Shown: in pieces, positions 48,883 to 58,316 of the stretch
How positions within the stretch are numbered: the stretch's first letter is position 1
Layout: each line of letters starts with the position of its first letter
From: Gammaproteobacteria bacterium
GTDB taxonomy: Bacteria; Pseudomonadota; Gammaproteobacteria; SZUA-140
Reading direction: 5' to 3'
NCBI GenBank assembly: GCA_021648525.1
Contig: JAKISP010000007.1
Span: 19,156 to 83,155 of the forward strand
Length of the DNA stretch: 64,000 nt
Notes under the pieces: model-generated
Databases searched by the model: none
Told to the model about the DNA's origin: nothing
The model's input: only the letters and a program-made list of their open reading frames with translations
Translations under genes and position numbers: made by a program

Positions 48883-50226
48883 ATGATAATAAATGCGATG
48901 AACAAAATTAATTTATTTTTAATAGTGACACTTCTCTTTTCCGTGGTAAGTGCTTCTTCGATTGCCAGTTCTCGATGGGGGGCAGACTATTTTCCAAATG
49001 TACCGCTGACCACTCAGGATGGTGAAGTGCTCTATTTTTTTGAAGATTTGATTAAAGATAGAGTGGTGGCAATTAATTTCATCTATACCTCGTGTCCTGA
49101 TATCTGTCCATTAGAAACGGCCAAGCTTGTTAAGGTGCAAAATATTCTTGGTGAGCGATTCGGTTCGGATGTTTTTTTCTTTTCCATCTCCATTGATCCA
49201 GAGAATGACACACCGGAAAGACTCGGGGAATATAAAGAAAGATTTGGTGCAAACTGGCCTTTTTTAACGGGAAAGAAAGCCGATGTGGATCAATTGCGTA
49301 AGAAATTAGGGTTATATGTGCCTGAAATTCAGGATGGTTCAAATAATCATAACGTGACTATGATTATTGGCAATCAAACAACGGGTCGCTGGATGAAGCG
49401 TTCGCCGTTTGAAAACCCGTATGTGCTTGCTGATCAGTTAGGTAACTGGCTTACTGGCTGGAAAACTCCTTCTAAGATTGGTAGCTACGCGAGTGCCCCT
49501 GCTTTACGCTCTATTACACCGGGTGAACGGCTGTTTCGTACCCGTTGTCAGAGCTGTCATACGGTGACTGGTAACGAACTGCCGGGTGCATTAGGGCCGG
49601 ACTTGCTTGGCGTAGTGGAACGACGCGACATAAAGTGGCTGTTGAGGTGGTTAAAGGCACCTGACAAAATGCTGGAGGAAAAAGATCCGATTGCGATGGA
49701 ACTCTTTGAACGTTATAACCGGTTGGCAATGCCCAATATGAGCTTAACGTTGCAAGATGCAACGGCGCTCATTGATTACTTAAAAGAAGAACAGATAAGA
49801 CAAGGTAAGGGGGATGGCAACTTAGCCACGGAAGCACCTGAGAGGGCTATTCTCCCAATAAGTGATGTGGTGGCAGTAATGGATGCCTGGGTACGTGAGG
49901 CGCATCCTGAGGCGTTAGTTAATGCTGGTTATATGACGTTGATCAATACAAACCAGGAAGCTGTGCGGTTGATCAATATTGAAAGTGATCACTTTGAATC
50001 GGTTGAAATGCATGAGATGGCAGTTGTGGATGGCCTGATGACAATGCGTCAGCTCAGTGGGCTGCTAGTGCCCGCCAATGGCAGTGTTAAATTGACGCCA
50101 GGAGGTAAACATCTAATGTTGAAAGGTCCTAAACAGGAAGTCAATATCACTCAGAATATTGATGTGGTTTTGACCTTTGAATCTGGTGAAACGCAGGCGA
50201 TCAGTCTTAAAGTAGCGGCCCGCTAA
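48883..50226 (+). CDS. Sco - cytochrome c - PCuA(C) triple-domain copper/redox protein
   Basis: 447 residues with an N-terminal signal or anchor helix (LFLIVTLLFSVVSASS). Domain 1 (about 35-195) is Sco1/SenC: CPDIC (C71, C75) and the copper-ligand His H156. Domain 2 (about 207-305) is a class I-type cytochrome c: haem site CQSCH (222-226), likely axial Met in LAMPNMSL. Domain 3 (about 325-447) is a PCuA(C) copper chaperone whose ligands fit H(M)X10MX21HXM exactly: H377, M388, H410, M412. Sco and PCuA(C) proteins normally act together, as separate proteins, to build CuA in cytochrome oxidase. Here both are joined through a haem domain and placed beside a multicopper oxidase. No Shine-Dalgarno is visible; an ATG five codons downstream is an alternative start. 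Confidence 0.9.
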   Translation: MIINAMNKINLFLIVTLLFSVVSASSIASSRWGADYFPNVPLTTQDGEVLYFFEDLIKDRVVAINFIYTSCPDICPLETAKLVKVQNILGERFGSDVFFFSISIDPENDTPERLGEYKERFGANWPFLTGKKADVDQLRKKLGLYVPEIQDGSNNHNVTMIIGNQTTGRWMKRSPFENPYVLADQLGNWLTGWKTPSKIGSYASAPALRSITPGERLFRTRCQSCHTVTGNELPGALGPDLLGVVERRDIKWLLRWLKAPDKMLEEKDPIAMELFERYNRLAMPNMSLTLQDATALIDYLKEEQIRQGKGDGNLATEAPERAILPISDVVAVMDAWVREAHPEALVNAGYMTLINTNQEAVRLINIESDHFESVEMHEMAVVDGLMTMRQLSGLLVPANGSVKLTPGGKHLMLKGPKQEVNITQNIDVVLTFESGETQAISLKVAAR

Positions 50227-50269
50227 ATAACTTTTTGTACGTTGTGTGCGTTGAGTCTTTATCGTAGTG

Positions 50270-51159
50270 TTAACGCGATTTTATATCCTTAATTTTCAGT
50301 ATGATCTGCTTGCCAGTTTCATTGCTTTCAAGTAAAAAATGGCCAGCTTCTGGAATGAAGTGGCATTTGCAGTCAGGTAGTATTTTTGCAAAGTGTTTTG
50401 CTGGTGTAATTGGCATTAAAGTGTCTGCTTCACCGTGCCACATTACGATGGGTGATTTTATTGACTGGAAGTTGATCTCCCATGCTCTGGCTAACAGCAC
50501 AGTGTCTCGATATGGCCTTTGGCCCCTTGTCTATACGCTTCTGTGATGTGGCTGATGAGTGCCGTCATATGACCTTTCTGTTCAGTCTCTTTCAGAACTG
50601 CTTTATCCCATGGTGAGAGTTGAGACTGTATCTGTTCGATGAGTTTTGCAGGGTTCTTACGCAATACTCTGGCAACATATGAGTAAAGTGGTTTTAATAA
50701 AAAGGGCATCAGCTTTGAGATGCGAAATGCTAGCTTATTACCGGAAGACATTCCCTCAAAAAAACCGTCCATATTAAACGGAGTGGCACTGCCGATTAAG
50801 GTCACGGACAGTATGTTGTTGGGCAGCGCGCTTGCGCATGCCCGTGCATATGGGCCGCAGCCAGAAAGGCCTGCAATATGAAATTGCTTAATCTTTAAGT
50901 GGTTGGCTAGCTGCTCGATATCTCGATAGTAATCGCTGATGGCTCTGCTTTTTAAGGCGCCAGATATGCCATACCCCGGTCGTTCAGGGGTAATAATGCG
51001 TAACCCTTCGTCGGTAACCATCGGTTCATTTTCAAAGTCCCAGATTCTTGAGCCTGGCGTGCCGTGTAGTAGGAATACAGGTAGGCCATCAGGTTTACCG
51101 TAATCCATGAAGCCTGGTTTTCTACCATCGGCTAACGTGATAAATGAATCATTTATCAT
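50270..51159 (-). pseudogene. Alpha/beta hydrolase, interrupted by a frameshift
   Basis: Two frames together make one complete hydrolase. The upstream part (51159-50491) has VFLLHGTPGSRIWDF, the nucleophile elbow AGLSGCGPYARA and RPGYGISG, then runs out of frame after YRQGAKGHIET. The expected continuation (VLLARAWEINFQ, IVMWHGEADTLMPI with the acid, EAGHFLLES with the catalytic His) is in the next frame, 50500-50270. A single missing base near 50500 explains it. Either a real recent inactivation or a sequencing error. It starts 5 bases after the SDR gene stop. Confidence 0.8.
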
Positions 51160-51164
51160 AGTGG

Positions 51165-51914
51165 CTATCTTCCACCCGCTACATCAAGCAGAGCACCGTT
51201 TACATAGGATGCGTCATCCGACATTAACCATACGATAGCCTTTGCAACTTCATCGGCACTGCCTGGACGTTTCATCGGTATGAAATTTTCAAGCTTTTCT
51301 ACACGGTCAGGTTCGCCTGTATCAGCGTGGAGTTCTGTGTTGATTAATCCAGGCCGTACTGCATTCACTCGAATCCCTTCGGCAGCGATTTCTTTGGACA
51401 AACCGAGCGTCATGGAGTCAATAGCCCCTTTAGATGCTGCATAATCGATAAACTCATTAGGCGAGCCAATGCGTGCGGCAGCAGATGAGACATTGACGAT
51501 GCTGCCGCCATTGCCATTCTTTTTGGTAGACATACGTTTAATCGCTTCACGGGTACAGAGAAAAGTGCCCACGACATTAATGTTGAATACCGATTGCAGT
51601 CTAGCTGCATCCATCTCGACGAGTTGAGCGATTGGCGTGATAATACCCGCGTTATTGACCAGTGCATCCAGTCTGCCAAATTCAGCATCAATCTTCTCAA
51701 AGAGTGCCATGATCTCCTGTTCTGATCCAATATTCGCTTTAACCGCAATTGCCTTATTACCGCCGTATTTTATCTCATTAACAATAGACGCAGCGCTGGC
51801 TTGCTGGTTTATATAGCTGATACAGACATTCCAGCCACTCTTAGCTGCAAGCAGGGCTGTTGAGGCACCAATGCCTCGGCTGCCACCGGTTATCAGTACA
51901 ATCTTATCTTTCAT
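51165..51914 (-). CDS. Short-chain dehydrogenase/reductase
   Basis: 249 residues, classical SDR. Cofactor motif TGGSRGIG at 8-15, NNAG near residue 87, catalytic Ser and YxxxK in VNVSSAAAR and YAASK, and the RPGLINTEL turn. The Ser/Arg after the Gly motif suggests an NADP(H) preference. Substrate not predictable. Part of a four-gene minus-strand cluster. Confidence 0.88.
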   Translation of the reverse strand: MKDKIVLITGGSRGIGASTALLAAKSGWNVCISYINQQASAASIVNEIKYGGNKAIAVKANIGSEQEIMALFEKIDAEFGRLDALVNNAGIITPIAQLVEMDAARLQSVFNINVVGTFLCTREAIKRMSTKKNGNGGSIVNVSSAAARIGSPNEFIDYAASKGAIDSMTLGLSKEIAAEGIRVNAVRPGLINTELHADTGEPDRVEKLENFIPMKRPGSADEVAKAIVWLMSDDASYVNGALLDVAGGR

Positions 51915-51954
51915 CGAGTTACCGTTAAATTCTAATATTGAAGGTATGAATGGA

Positions 51955-52488
51955 CTATCCTGTTGGTCTGGTCTTACTGTTCTGATTTTCCCCTATTAGT
52001 TTGGCCATATATAATTCGTTGATGTATTCACCAGCCACTAGTAGTGCGTGAGCTTTTATTCCTTCGACCTCATAGCCGCAAGCCTGATACAGTTTCTGTG
52101 CTCTGATATTTGACTCCTGGACTGTCATTTCAATGCGGTGATAACCCTCGGTTTCAGCCCATTGTTCAAGGTTTTTTAACAGTAGTTTTCCAGCGCCCTG
52201 TCCCCAGAATTGTTTTTTTATGCCCATTGCCAGTTTGACGATATGCTTATTTCGACGGTTAATTTCTCCGGTGGCACCAAGAAAACCTGTCATGACTCCT
52301 TCAGACTCAGAGACAAGAAGTAATACATTTTTTAGATCTGGTAGTTGTTTAATATATTTAGCCTGGTCAGCTTCAGACATCTCTCTTTCACCTGGTTCAA
52401 ATAGCATGAACTCTGTCTCTTCATCTAAGGAAGAAAATAGATCTATGAGTTCTCTTTCATCGCCTGTACGAATTTTTCTTACATCCAT
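51955..52488 (-). CDS. GNAT family N-acetyltransferase
   Basis: 177 residues. The acetyl-CoA loop is visible as MGIKKQFWGQGAGKLLLKNLEQWA, followed by IEMTVQESNIRAQKLYQACGYEVEG, the GNAT signature. The acceptor is unknown. It sits between the histidine phosphatase and the SDR on the same strand, about 40 bases from the latter. Confidence 0.88.
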   Translation of the reverse strand: MDVRKIRTGDERELIDLFSSLDEETEFMLFEPGEREMSEADQAKYIKQLPDLKNVLLLVSESEGVMTGFLGATGEINRRNKHIVKLAMGIKKQFWGQGAGKLLLKNLEQWAETEGYHRIEMTVQESNIRAQKLYQACGYEVEGIKAHALLVAGEYINELYMAKLIGENQNSKTRPTG

Positions 52489-52581
52489 TTCTATCTGGCC
52501 TGAGTCGATGGTTTAGGGAGGGAGTAGGCAGATGCCAGAAAATTATTATTCCCTTTTTTGCCTCTTTCTCCTGTTACGTGG

Positions 52582-53157
52582 TCAATTTTTAAGTTCAAGC
52601 ACCGTATACGACCAGTATTTTTTACCGGTATGCTGGGTCACTACCCATCTGTTTTCTTTCAGTGCTTTAATAACGAGCCGGTTCATGATGCCATGCCCCA
52701 GCAGTAAAACAGTACCGTGTTTATTGGCGAGGTTGATGAGCTTTTTAGCGCCTGGCTGTGCCCTTATTTTTGCAGCTCGAAAGGATTCGCCATTTTTAGA
52801 AAATCCTGCAAGCCACATCAGTCTAAATATAATCGCCCATGTGAAAAATGACAACCTGGGTTTGTTCCAGTTGAGATAGGGGAACGGTGACTCGCGAAAG
52901 CATTTGTCTATGGTATTAATATCTTCCAGGCCTAGTAGTTTAATCGAGGTGATTGCTCTTGGCAGGTCGCTGCTGAGAGCGGCCCGGCAGGTTTGTGCTA
53001 TTTGAAGTGCTTCATCATGTGGTCTATCTGAGTCATCAACGTTGGTCGATTCATATTGATCAATAATCAGACTCAGGGAGTTTGATGAGATTCTTTTGTT
53101 TTTAAGGGCGTCCAGGTCAAACACGGGTTTACCGTGGCGCATCACTATTATTTTCAT
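52582..53157 (-). CDS. Histidine phosphatase family protein
   Basis: 191 residues. The phospho-acceptor motif is MRHGKP at residues 6-11, a second Arg lies in LSSDLPRA, and the distal His in VLLLGHGIMNRL, as in the phosphoglycerate mutase-like branch 1 fold. Probably a small-molecule or protein phosphatase. First gene of the minus-strand cluster. Confidence 0.85.
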   Translation of the reverse strand: MKIIVMRHGKPVFDLDALKNKRISSNSLSLIIDQYESTNVDDSDRPHDEALQIAQTCRAALSSDLPRAITSIKLLGLEDINTIDKCFRESPFPYLNWNKPRLSFFTWAIIFRLMWLAGFSKNGESFRAAKIRAQPGAKKLINLANKHGTVLLLGHGIMNRLVIKALKENRWVVTQHTGKKYWSYTVLELKN

Positions 53158-53698
53158 TGGCTAGTACTTTAGGGTATCTCTATTAATTCATGAGCAGGTA
53201 TCTTGAACCCTAAATCCACCACCACAGCGGCGTTACAACTGTTGCTAATAGGCCGCGTTACGTGGGTATTATCTATAATTTGCGCTTGCTGTGGCAAATT
53301 TGGATCTCTAATCTGCTGCGCTCAGCGTTATATAGAGGTGCTCTTAATCTTCTCTATGAGACAGCTACATTTTAGGCATGTTGGCGCAACTACTGGATGG
53401 CAGTCATACATGACTTTTATTTCACCATCTTCTAAAGCAGACACCCAGTTAGCATTTACCTACTCTCATCAGCATATGAAAATATCAGGTAGATCATTTT
53501 AAGCTTTCTTTTTTTGTGATGGTAGTCTGATTTAGTATACCTCGTTTTATTGACCTGAGTCGCAAAAAGACCCATAATTTGCAAATATTGAAGGAACAGT
53601 TTATTGATTACCGTTCTGTAAAAATAGGGGAATCAGCGCTAAAGGATTGCCATCCCACACAAAACAAGAGTAGTCCTATTTTTCTAAGGCGTACCGGA
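53158..53698. other. 541-bp divergent intergenic region
   Basis: It lies between the divergently oriented phosphatase and glycine-rich protein genes. No credible gene. It holds three GCGTTA strings (near 53230, 53255 and 53326) and an imperfect 65-bp dyad at 53272-53336, described under findings. Confidence 0.5.
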
Positions 53699-54877
53699 AT
53701 GCAGACTTCATTGCTAAAAACCTTTTCATTAACCAGCATCACTATGTTCTATTTAGCACTCACGCTATTTTCTCCTGGTAGTTACGCTTCTGGCCATGGC
53801 GCTTTTGGTTTGAATTTTACGCCATCGGGTGGCGCGGGTGGCGGTTTCGGCGGTGGCGGTGGTGGCGGTGGGTTTTCATTTGGCACATTTCCTGGAAGTT
53901 GCGGTATTGGTGGGGTCGGTTTTTTTTGTGGTATTGGAACCGGGATCGAAGCTCAAGATGCAGATAGGACCCCTTTTTATCAGGGTGAAACTTACGTTAA
54001 TGGGGTGTGGTACTGGCACACAATCGTTGGAGACCCCAGAACCGGCTTTGCAATGGAAAGTTATACCAGGCGAGCACTAGGGACTAGTTTTGGGTCATTT
54101 AGTGGCGGTGCACCACCCAATTTTGGTAGTCTTGGTCTCCAGGGGCTTAGCGGCAATGGCTGGGATCCACTCGGTCTGAATAGCTCAAGTCGTGGTGTTG
54201 GCTTCACTGGCAATGGTAGTGGCGATCCTACCAAAACGATCGTTCGTCAAGTAATGGGCGACGGGGTATGGAATGCGCAGACCAGCACCTGGAGCTGCGG
54301 TTCAGGGGGGTTTTGCTCAGAATTTTTGAAAAATCGCCTGAATGCTAAGCCCATCATTAGCCAGATCGTTAATGATTCTACACCCGATGGCGCATTAATG
54401 CAGTCACGATTTATACTGGATATGAGTAACCTGACCTACTCTAATGCATCGACGACAGGCATCCTCACGAATACGTTTACCTTAACGAATCCGTCCGATA
54501 GTGAGTTTAACCTGGTCGATGCTAACTTCGATATGGCAAAAGATACTCAGGAAGGTAAAAGCATTGTTACTGGCGGGCGCTACACCTACCAGGGCTGTTC
54601 CAATCCTGATTTTGAGGGTGGCTGTTGGCGGAGCTTTAGTATAGCTGGATTGACCAGTCGCTATGACGTAGGATCATTTACCTATGCTGATGGCACAAAT
54701 GACGTTATGGCATATGACTGGGGGGCATTTTTTGACCCAGCACAAAACACCTTTTCAGGTGGTGGAGCAGGCTCCGGTAACCAGGATAAGTGCACTAAAA
54801 CCGGGGGTGGCCGTCCGAACTCCTGTAATGGTGGTTTCGGCTTTGGCGGCGGCGGTTTCGGCGGCGGCTTTTTTTGA
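53699..54877 (+). CDS. Glycine-rich secreted protein
   Basis: 392 residues from the ATG at 53699, chosen because it is followed directly by a signal peptide (LLKTFSLTSITMFYLALTLFSPGSYAS) and preceded by AAGG; the same frame is open 40 codons further upstream. The mature N-terminus is extremely Gly-rich (GGAGGGFGGGGGGGGFSFG). The middle is an ordered-looking beta-rich domain with several Cys (CGSGGFCSEF, YQGCSNPDFEGGCW). The C-terminus returns to Gly/Phe repeats ending GFGGGFF. Family not recognised; a surface or matrix protein is plausible, and the terminal Phe might be a sorting feature. Confidence 0.7.
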   Translation: MQTSLLKTFSLTSITMFYLALTLFSPGSYASGHGAFGLNFTPSGGAGGGFGGGGGGGGFSFGTFPGSCGIGGVGFFCGIGTGIEAQDADRTPFYQGETYVNGVWYWHTIVGDPRTGFAMESYTRRALGTSFGSFSGGAPPNFGSLGLQGLSGNGWDPLGLNSSSRGVGFTGNGSGDPTKTIVRQVMGDGVWNAQTSTWSCGSGGFCSEFLKNRLNAKPIISQIVNDSTPDGALMQSRFILDMSNLTYSNASTTGILTNTFTLTNPSDSEFNLVDANFDMAKDTQEGKSIVTGGRYTYQGCSNPDFEGGCWRSFSIAGLTSRYDVGSFTYADGTNDVMAYDWGAFFDPAQNTFSGGGAGSGNQDKCTKTGGGRPNSCNGGFGFGGGGFGGGFF

Positions 54878-55135
54878 TGCTACAACGAAATACTGCCGCT
54901 CGTGACAAAGCCCAGCGTTGAGCGCTAAATCGAGGTGATGGCCGATTGCCAGTAGCACAATTACAGATATCCAGTCTATGGCAGTTCGTGCTTACAATTA
55001 GTCAGTTAATGTCACGAAATATTACCTGGAGTAGTTTGAAGGGGGTTTCTCGGTCACATGGCTCCAACAGAGATCATGTGTTTTCTAAATCAGCGGTGGA
55101 CAACGCTGAAGTTGTTCTAGTTTCTGCAGGAACGA

Positions 55136-57766
55136 TTAGTCATTTAGTTTGAATACCGTCATCATTTCATTGAGTTTTATCGCCTGGTCATTCAGTGATT
55201 CACTTCCTGCAGCGGCTTCCTCAACCAATGCCGCATTTTGTTGTGTGACTTCATCCATTTGAGTGATGGCTTTATTTATCTGGTCAATCCCTGCTGATTG
55301 TTCCTGACTCGCTGCTGCGATTTCAGCGATGATGTCATTTACCTTTTTGACTGCATTGAGAATTTCGCCCAGGGATTGCCCTGAAGTGTCGACGAGTTGT
55401 GCGCCGTGATTAACCTTCTCGACACTATCGTTGATCAACTCTTTAATCTCTTTGGCCGCGCTAGCACTGCGTTGTGCCAGGTTACGAACTTCAGCCGCGA
55501 CTACTGCAAAACCACGGCCCTGCTCACCTGCGCGTGCCGCTTCAACGGCAGCATTTAACGCGAGCAGGTTGGTCTGGAATGCGATCTCATCAATCACGCC
55601 GATGATATCCGCTATCTTTTTACTTGCCGCGTTTATATCGCTCATCGCCTCAATGGTTTTATTGAGCACTTCGCTGCCTTTTGTCGCTTCTTCATGAGCA
55701 GTACAGGAAAGTTTTGTTGCTTGCTGGGCATTCTCTGCAGTCTGTTTTACTGTGCTGGTAAGCTCTTCCATACTGGAGGCGGTCTGTTGCAATGATGAGG
55801 CTTGCTCTTCTGTTCGTTGGCTGAGATCAATATTACCCTGAGATATTTCACCAGAGGCACCTTTGATTTCAAGTGATGAGATGATGATTTTATCAACGAT
55901 CTCAGACATGTTATTCACGGTGGTATTAATTGACTCACTGAAAATTGAAAACTGTCCCTGATATTCGCCATCCATTGTTTTAGTGAGGTCGCTATTGGCG
56001 AGGTCTGATAATACCGAGATGCCCTCTTTGAGTGGCACGACTACGGCGCTCAGCAGGTCATTAATCCCATTTCCAAGATTCCTCATGTAGCCGCTATATT
56101 CGGAGGTATCAATACGTTGATCGATATTGCCTGCTATGGCACTATCAACCAGTTGGTTGATTTGAACCTCTGCATCTTTTTGCTCTGTGATATCTTTCCA
56201 CTCAACCATGTTGCCCATGTAACTACCATCAGGGCTGACAATGGCGGTTGCGTTGACTTCAAAATTTAGACCTGCTACTTCAATTTGAGCCTTTGTCGGC
56301 AGGGCATTGATATTGGAGAGCTGTGAACGTTGATGACCAGGGTTTGCATGGAACTGATCAATGTTTTGTCCGACGAGGTTGTGAGGGTCAAGTGACGGGA
56401 AGCGTTGTTGTAATGCTGCCTGGCGAGATACCAGCATACTGATTACCGCGGGATTGGCGTAGGTGATAACCAGGTTTTCATCGCACAGCATCAAATTGGA
56501 TGCTGCACCATCTACTGCTGATGTGAGGCGTGTTACTTCAATCTCTTTTTTACGTAGCTCGGTGACATCGGCCCACTCCAATGTATTGCCGATATAATTA
56601 CCATTAAGATCCAGTATCGCGGTGACATGGATATGAAAGACGAGTGAGCCGACATTGATATCGGCATCATGTGGCAGATTGGCAGGGTTGGATAGCAGCT
56701 GGCGTTGCATTCGAGGGTCTTTGTGAAAGATGTCAATATCGCTACCGACAAGTTCATCGGGATTAAAGCCAGGGTATGCAGCACGTAGTTCCTCGGCATA
56801 GCGTTGCATCAAGGCTATGGTCTGTTCGTTGGCATATGTCACCACCAGTTCTCGATCGACGGTCATGATCGCCGTCTGAGAACCCTCAATCGCAAGTTGA
56901 AGACGGAATGCCTCTTCTTCTTTTGAGCGTCGTGCGGTGACATCTGTCCACTGCACCACATAACCGCTACGGTTACCCTGACGATCAAAAAGGGCGCGTG
57001 TTTCGTGTTCGAAAATAAAATGACCAGGACAAATCTCACCTTGATGTGAATCACCTGGTTGTAGATGTGCTAATACATTTTTAATTATTACGGGATCTTT
57101 GTGATAGCGATGGATACTGCCCCCAATTACTTCACTAACCTTGAACCCTGGAATATAGGTCGCAAGCTCTTCTTCAGCCGCAGTTAAAATCTCACGTGCT
57201 TGATGGTTGACAAAAACAACGTTTTCATCCACATCTGCTATCATGATGTTAACAGGGGCATGCTCCAGGATATCTTTCATGATTCCGAGGTTATCCATCA
57301 CTATTCCATTACTGAGTTGCTGGCCAGCATTAGGGGCGTTTTGATACCCTTTTAACATGGTTTGTGCGACTAAATTGAGTGCGTCGCTCCATGCGTCGTG
57401 AACCTCTAATGTCCATAGATCACCAGCAAACTCTTCAAACACATCTAGCATAGTTTCGGCGACGGCATCGTAATGTTCTGCGATAGCACCATAGTTTTCA
57501 TGTTTTGCACCTAACTCCATTAACGCACCTTCTAATACCTGTGGCTTGCGTAGGTTACTGATGACTAGTTTTAGCGCAGCAAGTAATTTTTTCTGCTGTG
57601 CACTAATGCTGGTATTGCCAAACATCGGTTTAACATCAGGATAGCGTTTGAATAATTCCTGATAGAATCGTTTGACTAATTTTTCACCAGATGGTGCAAG
57701 TGCTTCGAATGTTTTTTCTAGTAGATCGACGTCTAGACCGAGAGGATTGTTGGCATCTGGTTCCAT
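55136..57766 (-). CDS. Soluble methyl-accepting chemotaxis protein with globin and three PAS domains
   Basis: 876 residues without transmembrane segments, so cytoplasmic. Residues 10-145 form a haem-binding globin of the flavohaemoglobin type: B10 Tyr35 in RFYQELF, CD1 Phe49 in KPMFGN and proximal His89 in GAKHENYG. Three related PAS domains follow (about 160-285, 290-405, 410-530), each ending in (Q/E)W(T/A/K)D(V/I)T. After a HAMP-like linker (about 535-630), the kinase-control hairpin has its tip at [23 protein letters not shown] (about 727-749). It probably senses O2 or NO, with PAS domains adding redox or ligand input. A strong AGGAG precedes the ATG. No che genes lie nearby. Confidence 0.92.
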   Translation of the reverse strand: MEPDANNPLGLDVDLLEKTFEALAPSGEKLVKRFYQELFKRYPDVKPMFGNTSISAQQKKLLAALKLVISNLRKPQVLEGALMELGAKHENYGAIAEHYDAVAETMLDVFEEFAGDLWTLEVHDAWSDALNLVAQTMLKGYQNAPNAGQQLSNGIVMDNLGIMKDILEHAPVNIMIADVDENVVFVNHQAREILTAAEEELATYIPGFKVSEVIGGSIHRYHKDPVIIKNVLAHLQPGDSHQGEICPGHFIFEHETRALFDRQGNRSGYVVQWTDVTARRSKEEEAFRLQLAIEGSQTAIMTVDRELVVTYANEQTIALMQRYAEELRAAYPGFNPDELVGSDIDIFHKDPRMQRQLLSNPANLPHDADINVGSLVFHIHVTAILDLNGNYIGNTLEWADVTELRKKEIEVTRLTSAVDGAASNLMLCDENLVITYANPAVISMLVSRQAALQQRFPSLDPHNLVGQNIDQFHANPGHQRSQLSNINALPTKAQIEVAGLNFEVNATAIVSPDGSYMGNMVEWKDITEQKDAEVQINQLVDSAIAGNIDQRIDTSEYSGYMRNLGNGINDLLSAVVVPLKEGISVLSDLANSDLTKTMDGEYQGQFSIFSESINTTVNNMSEIVDKIIISSLEIKGASGEISQGNIDLSQRTEEQASSLQQTASSMEELTSTVKQTAENAQQATKLSCTAHEEATKGSEVLNKTIEAMSDINAASKKIADIIGVIDEIAFQTNLLALNAAVEAARAGEQGRGFAVVAAEVRNLAQRSASAAKEIKELINDSVEKVNHGAQLVDTSGQSLGEILNAVKKVNDIIAEIAAASQEQSAGIDQINKAITQMDEVTQQNAALVEEAAAGSESLNDQAIKLNEMMTVFKLND

Positions 57767-58143
57767 GGTTTATCTCCTGATACGCGTCGTTACAAAATAA
57801 GTAATTAATAGTGTTAAATATATTCTAAGAGCTGATAGATTCTGGGCATGCTAATCTGGTTTTGTGTCTGTGTGAAACTTCATGGCGTGGTATGTAATAC
57901 GTTTGTTTTAAATAAATGAAAAACAAGAATTCCCATCGCACCATTAATTCAGGTATCGACGCTGGAAAATAAAAGTTTAGATAACGAGTATTAATTGTCT
58001 AGATGTCGTAAGCCATAGGATTGTTTATGAAAACAATCATTTGGCACTTGTTGTTTCAATGATGTGAGCTCCATTAAATATAGGGTTTAGGAGTGATTAG
58101 TAGTTTATGCCTGTTATTTAGCGATGAAGATTGCGCGATTCTA

Positions 58144-58182
58144 GTGAAGGTGAAGGTGAAGGTGAAGGTGAAGGTGAAGGTG
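58144..58182. repeat. GTGAAG hexanucleotide tandem repeat
   Basis: Six perfect copies of GTGAAG followed by a partial GTG. It lies in non-coding DNA about 180 bases upstream of hipB. On the minus strand it would encode Ser-Pro repeats in a dubious 77-codon frame. Tracts of this kind are prone to slippage. Confidence 0.95.
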
Positions 58183-58276
58183 TGTAGTGTTGATGATTGG
58201 TAATATGGACTATAATAAATCGCCAATAATTGCGAAATATTCTATTTAATTTCAATAATTCGTTAAATAAGCCGAC

Positions 58277-58305
58277 TTGCTGGTAAGCTAAATGGATGTT
58301 ATAAG
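58277..58305 (+). promoter_or_regulatory. Predicted hipBA promoter
   Basis: TTGCTG (58277-58282), 17 bases, TATAAG (58300-58305), 58 bases upstream of hipB. The dyads listed next fall in the early transcribed region, suited to repression by HipB. Confidence 0.45.
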
Positions 58306-58316
58306 TCGTAATTATA

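Noticed and set aside
50270..53157. Whole minus-strand cluster as an integron cassette array
   Set aside because: The genes are spaced by about 5 to 90 bases with no attC-like site between them; an ordinary operon-like cluster is simpler.
53203..53502. 99-codon plus-strand frame in the divergent region
   Set aside because: No ribosome site and Cys/Met-rich nonsense composition; it covers the dyad region and gives no family signal.
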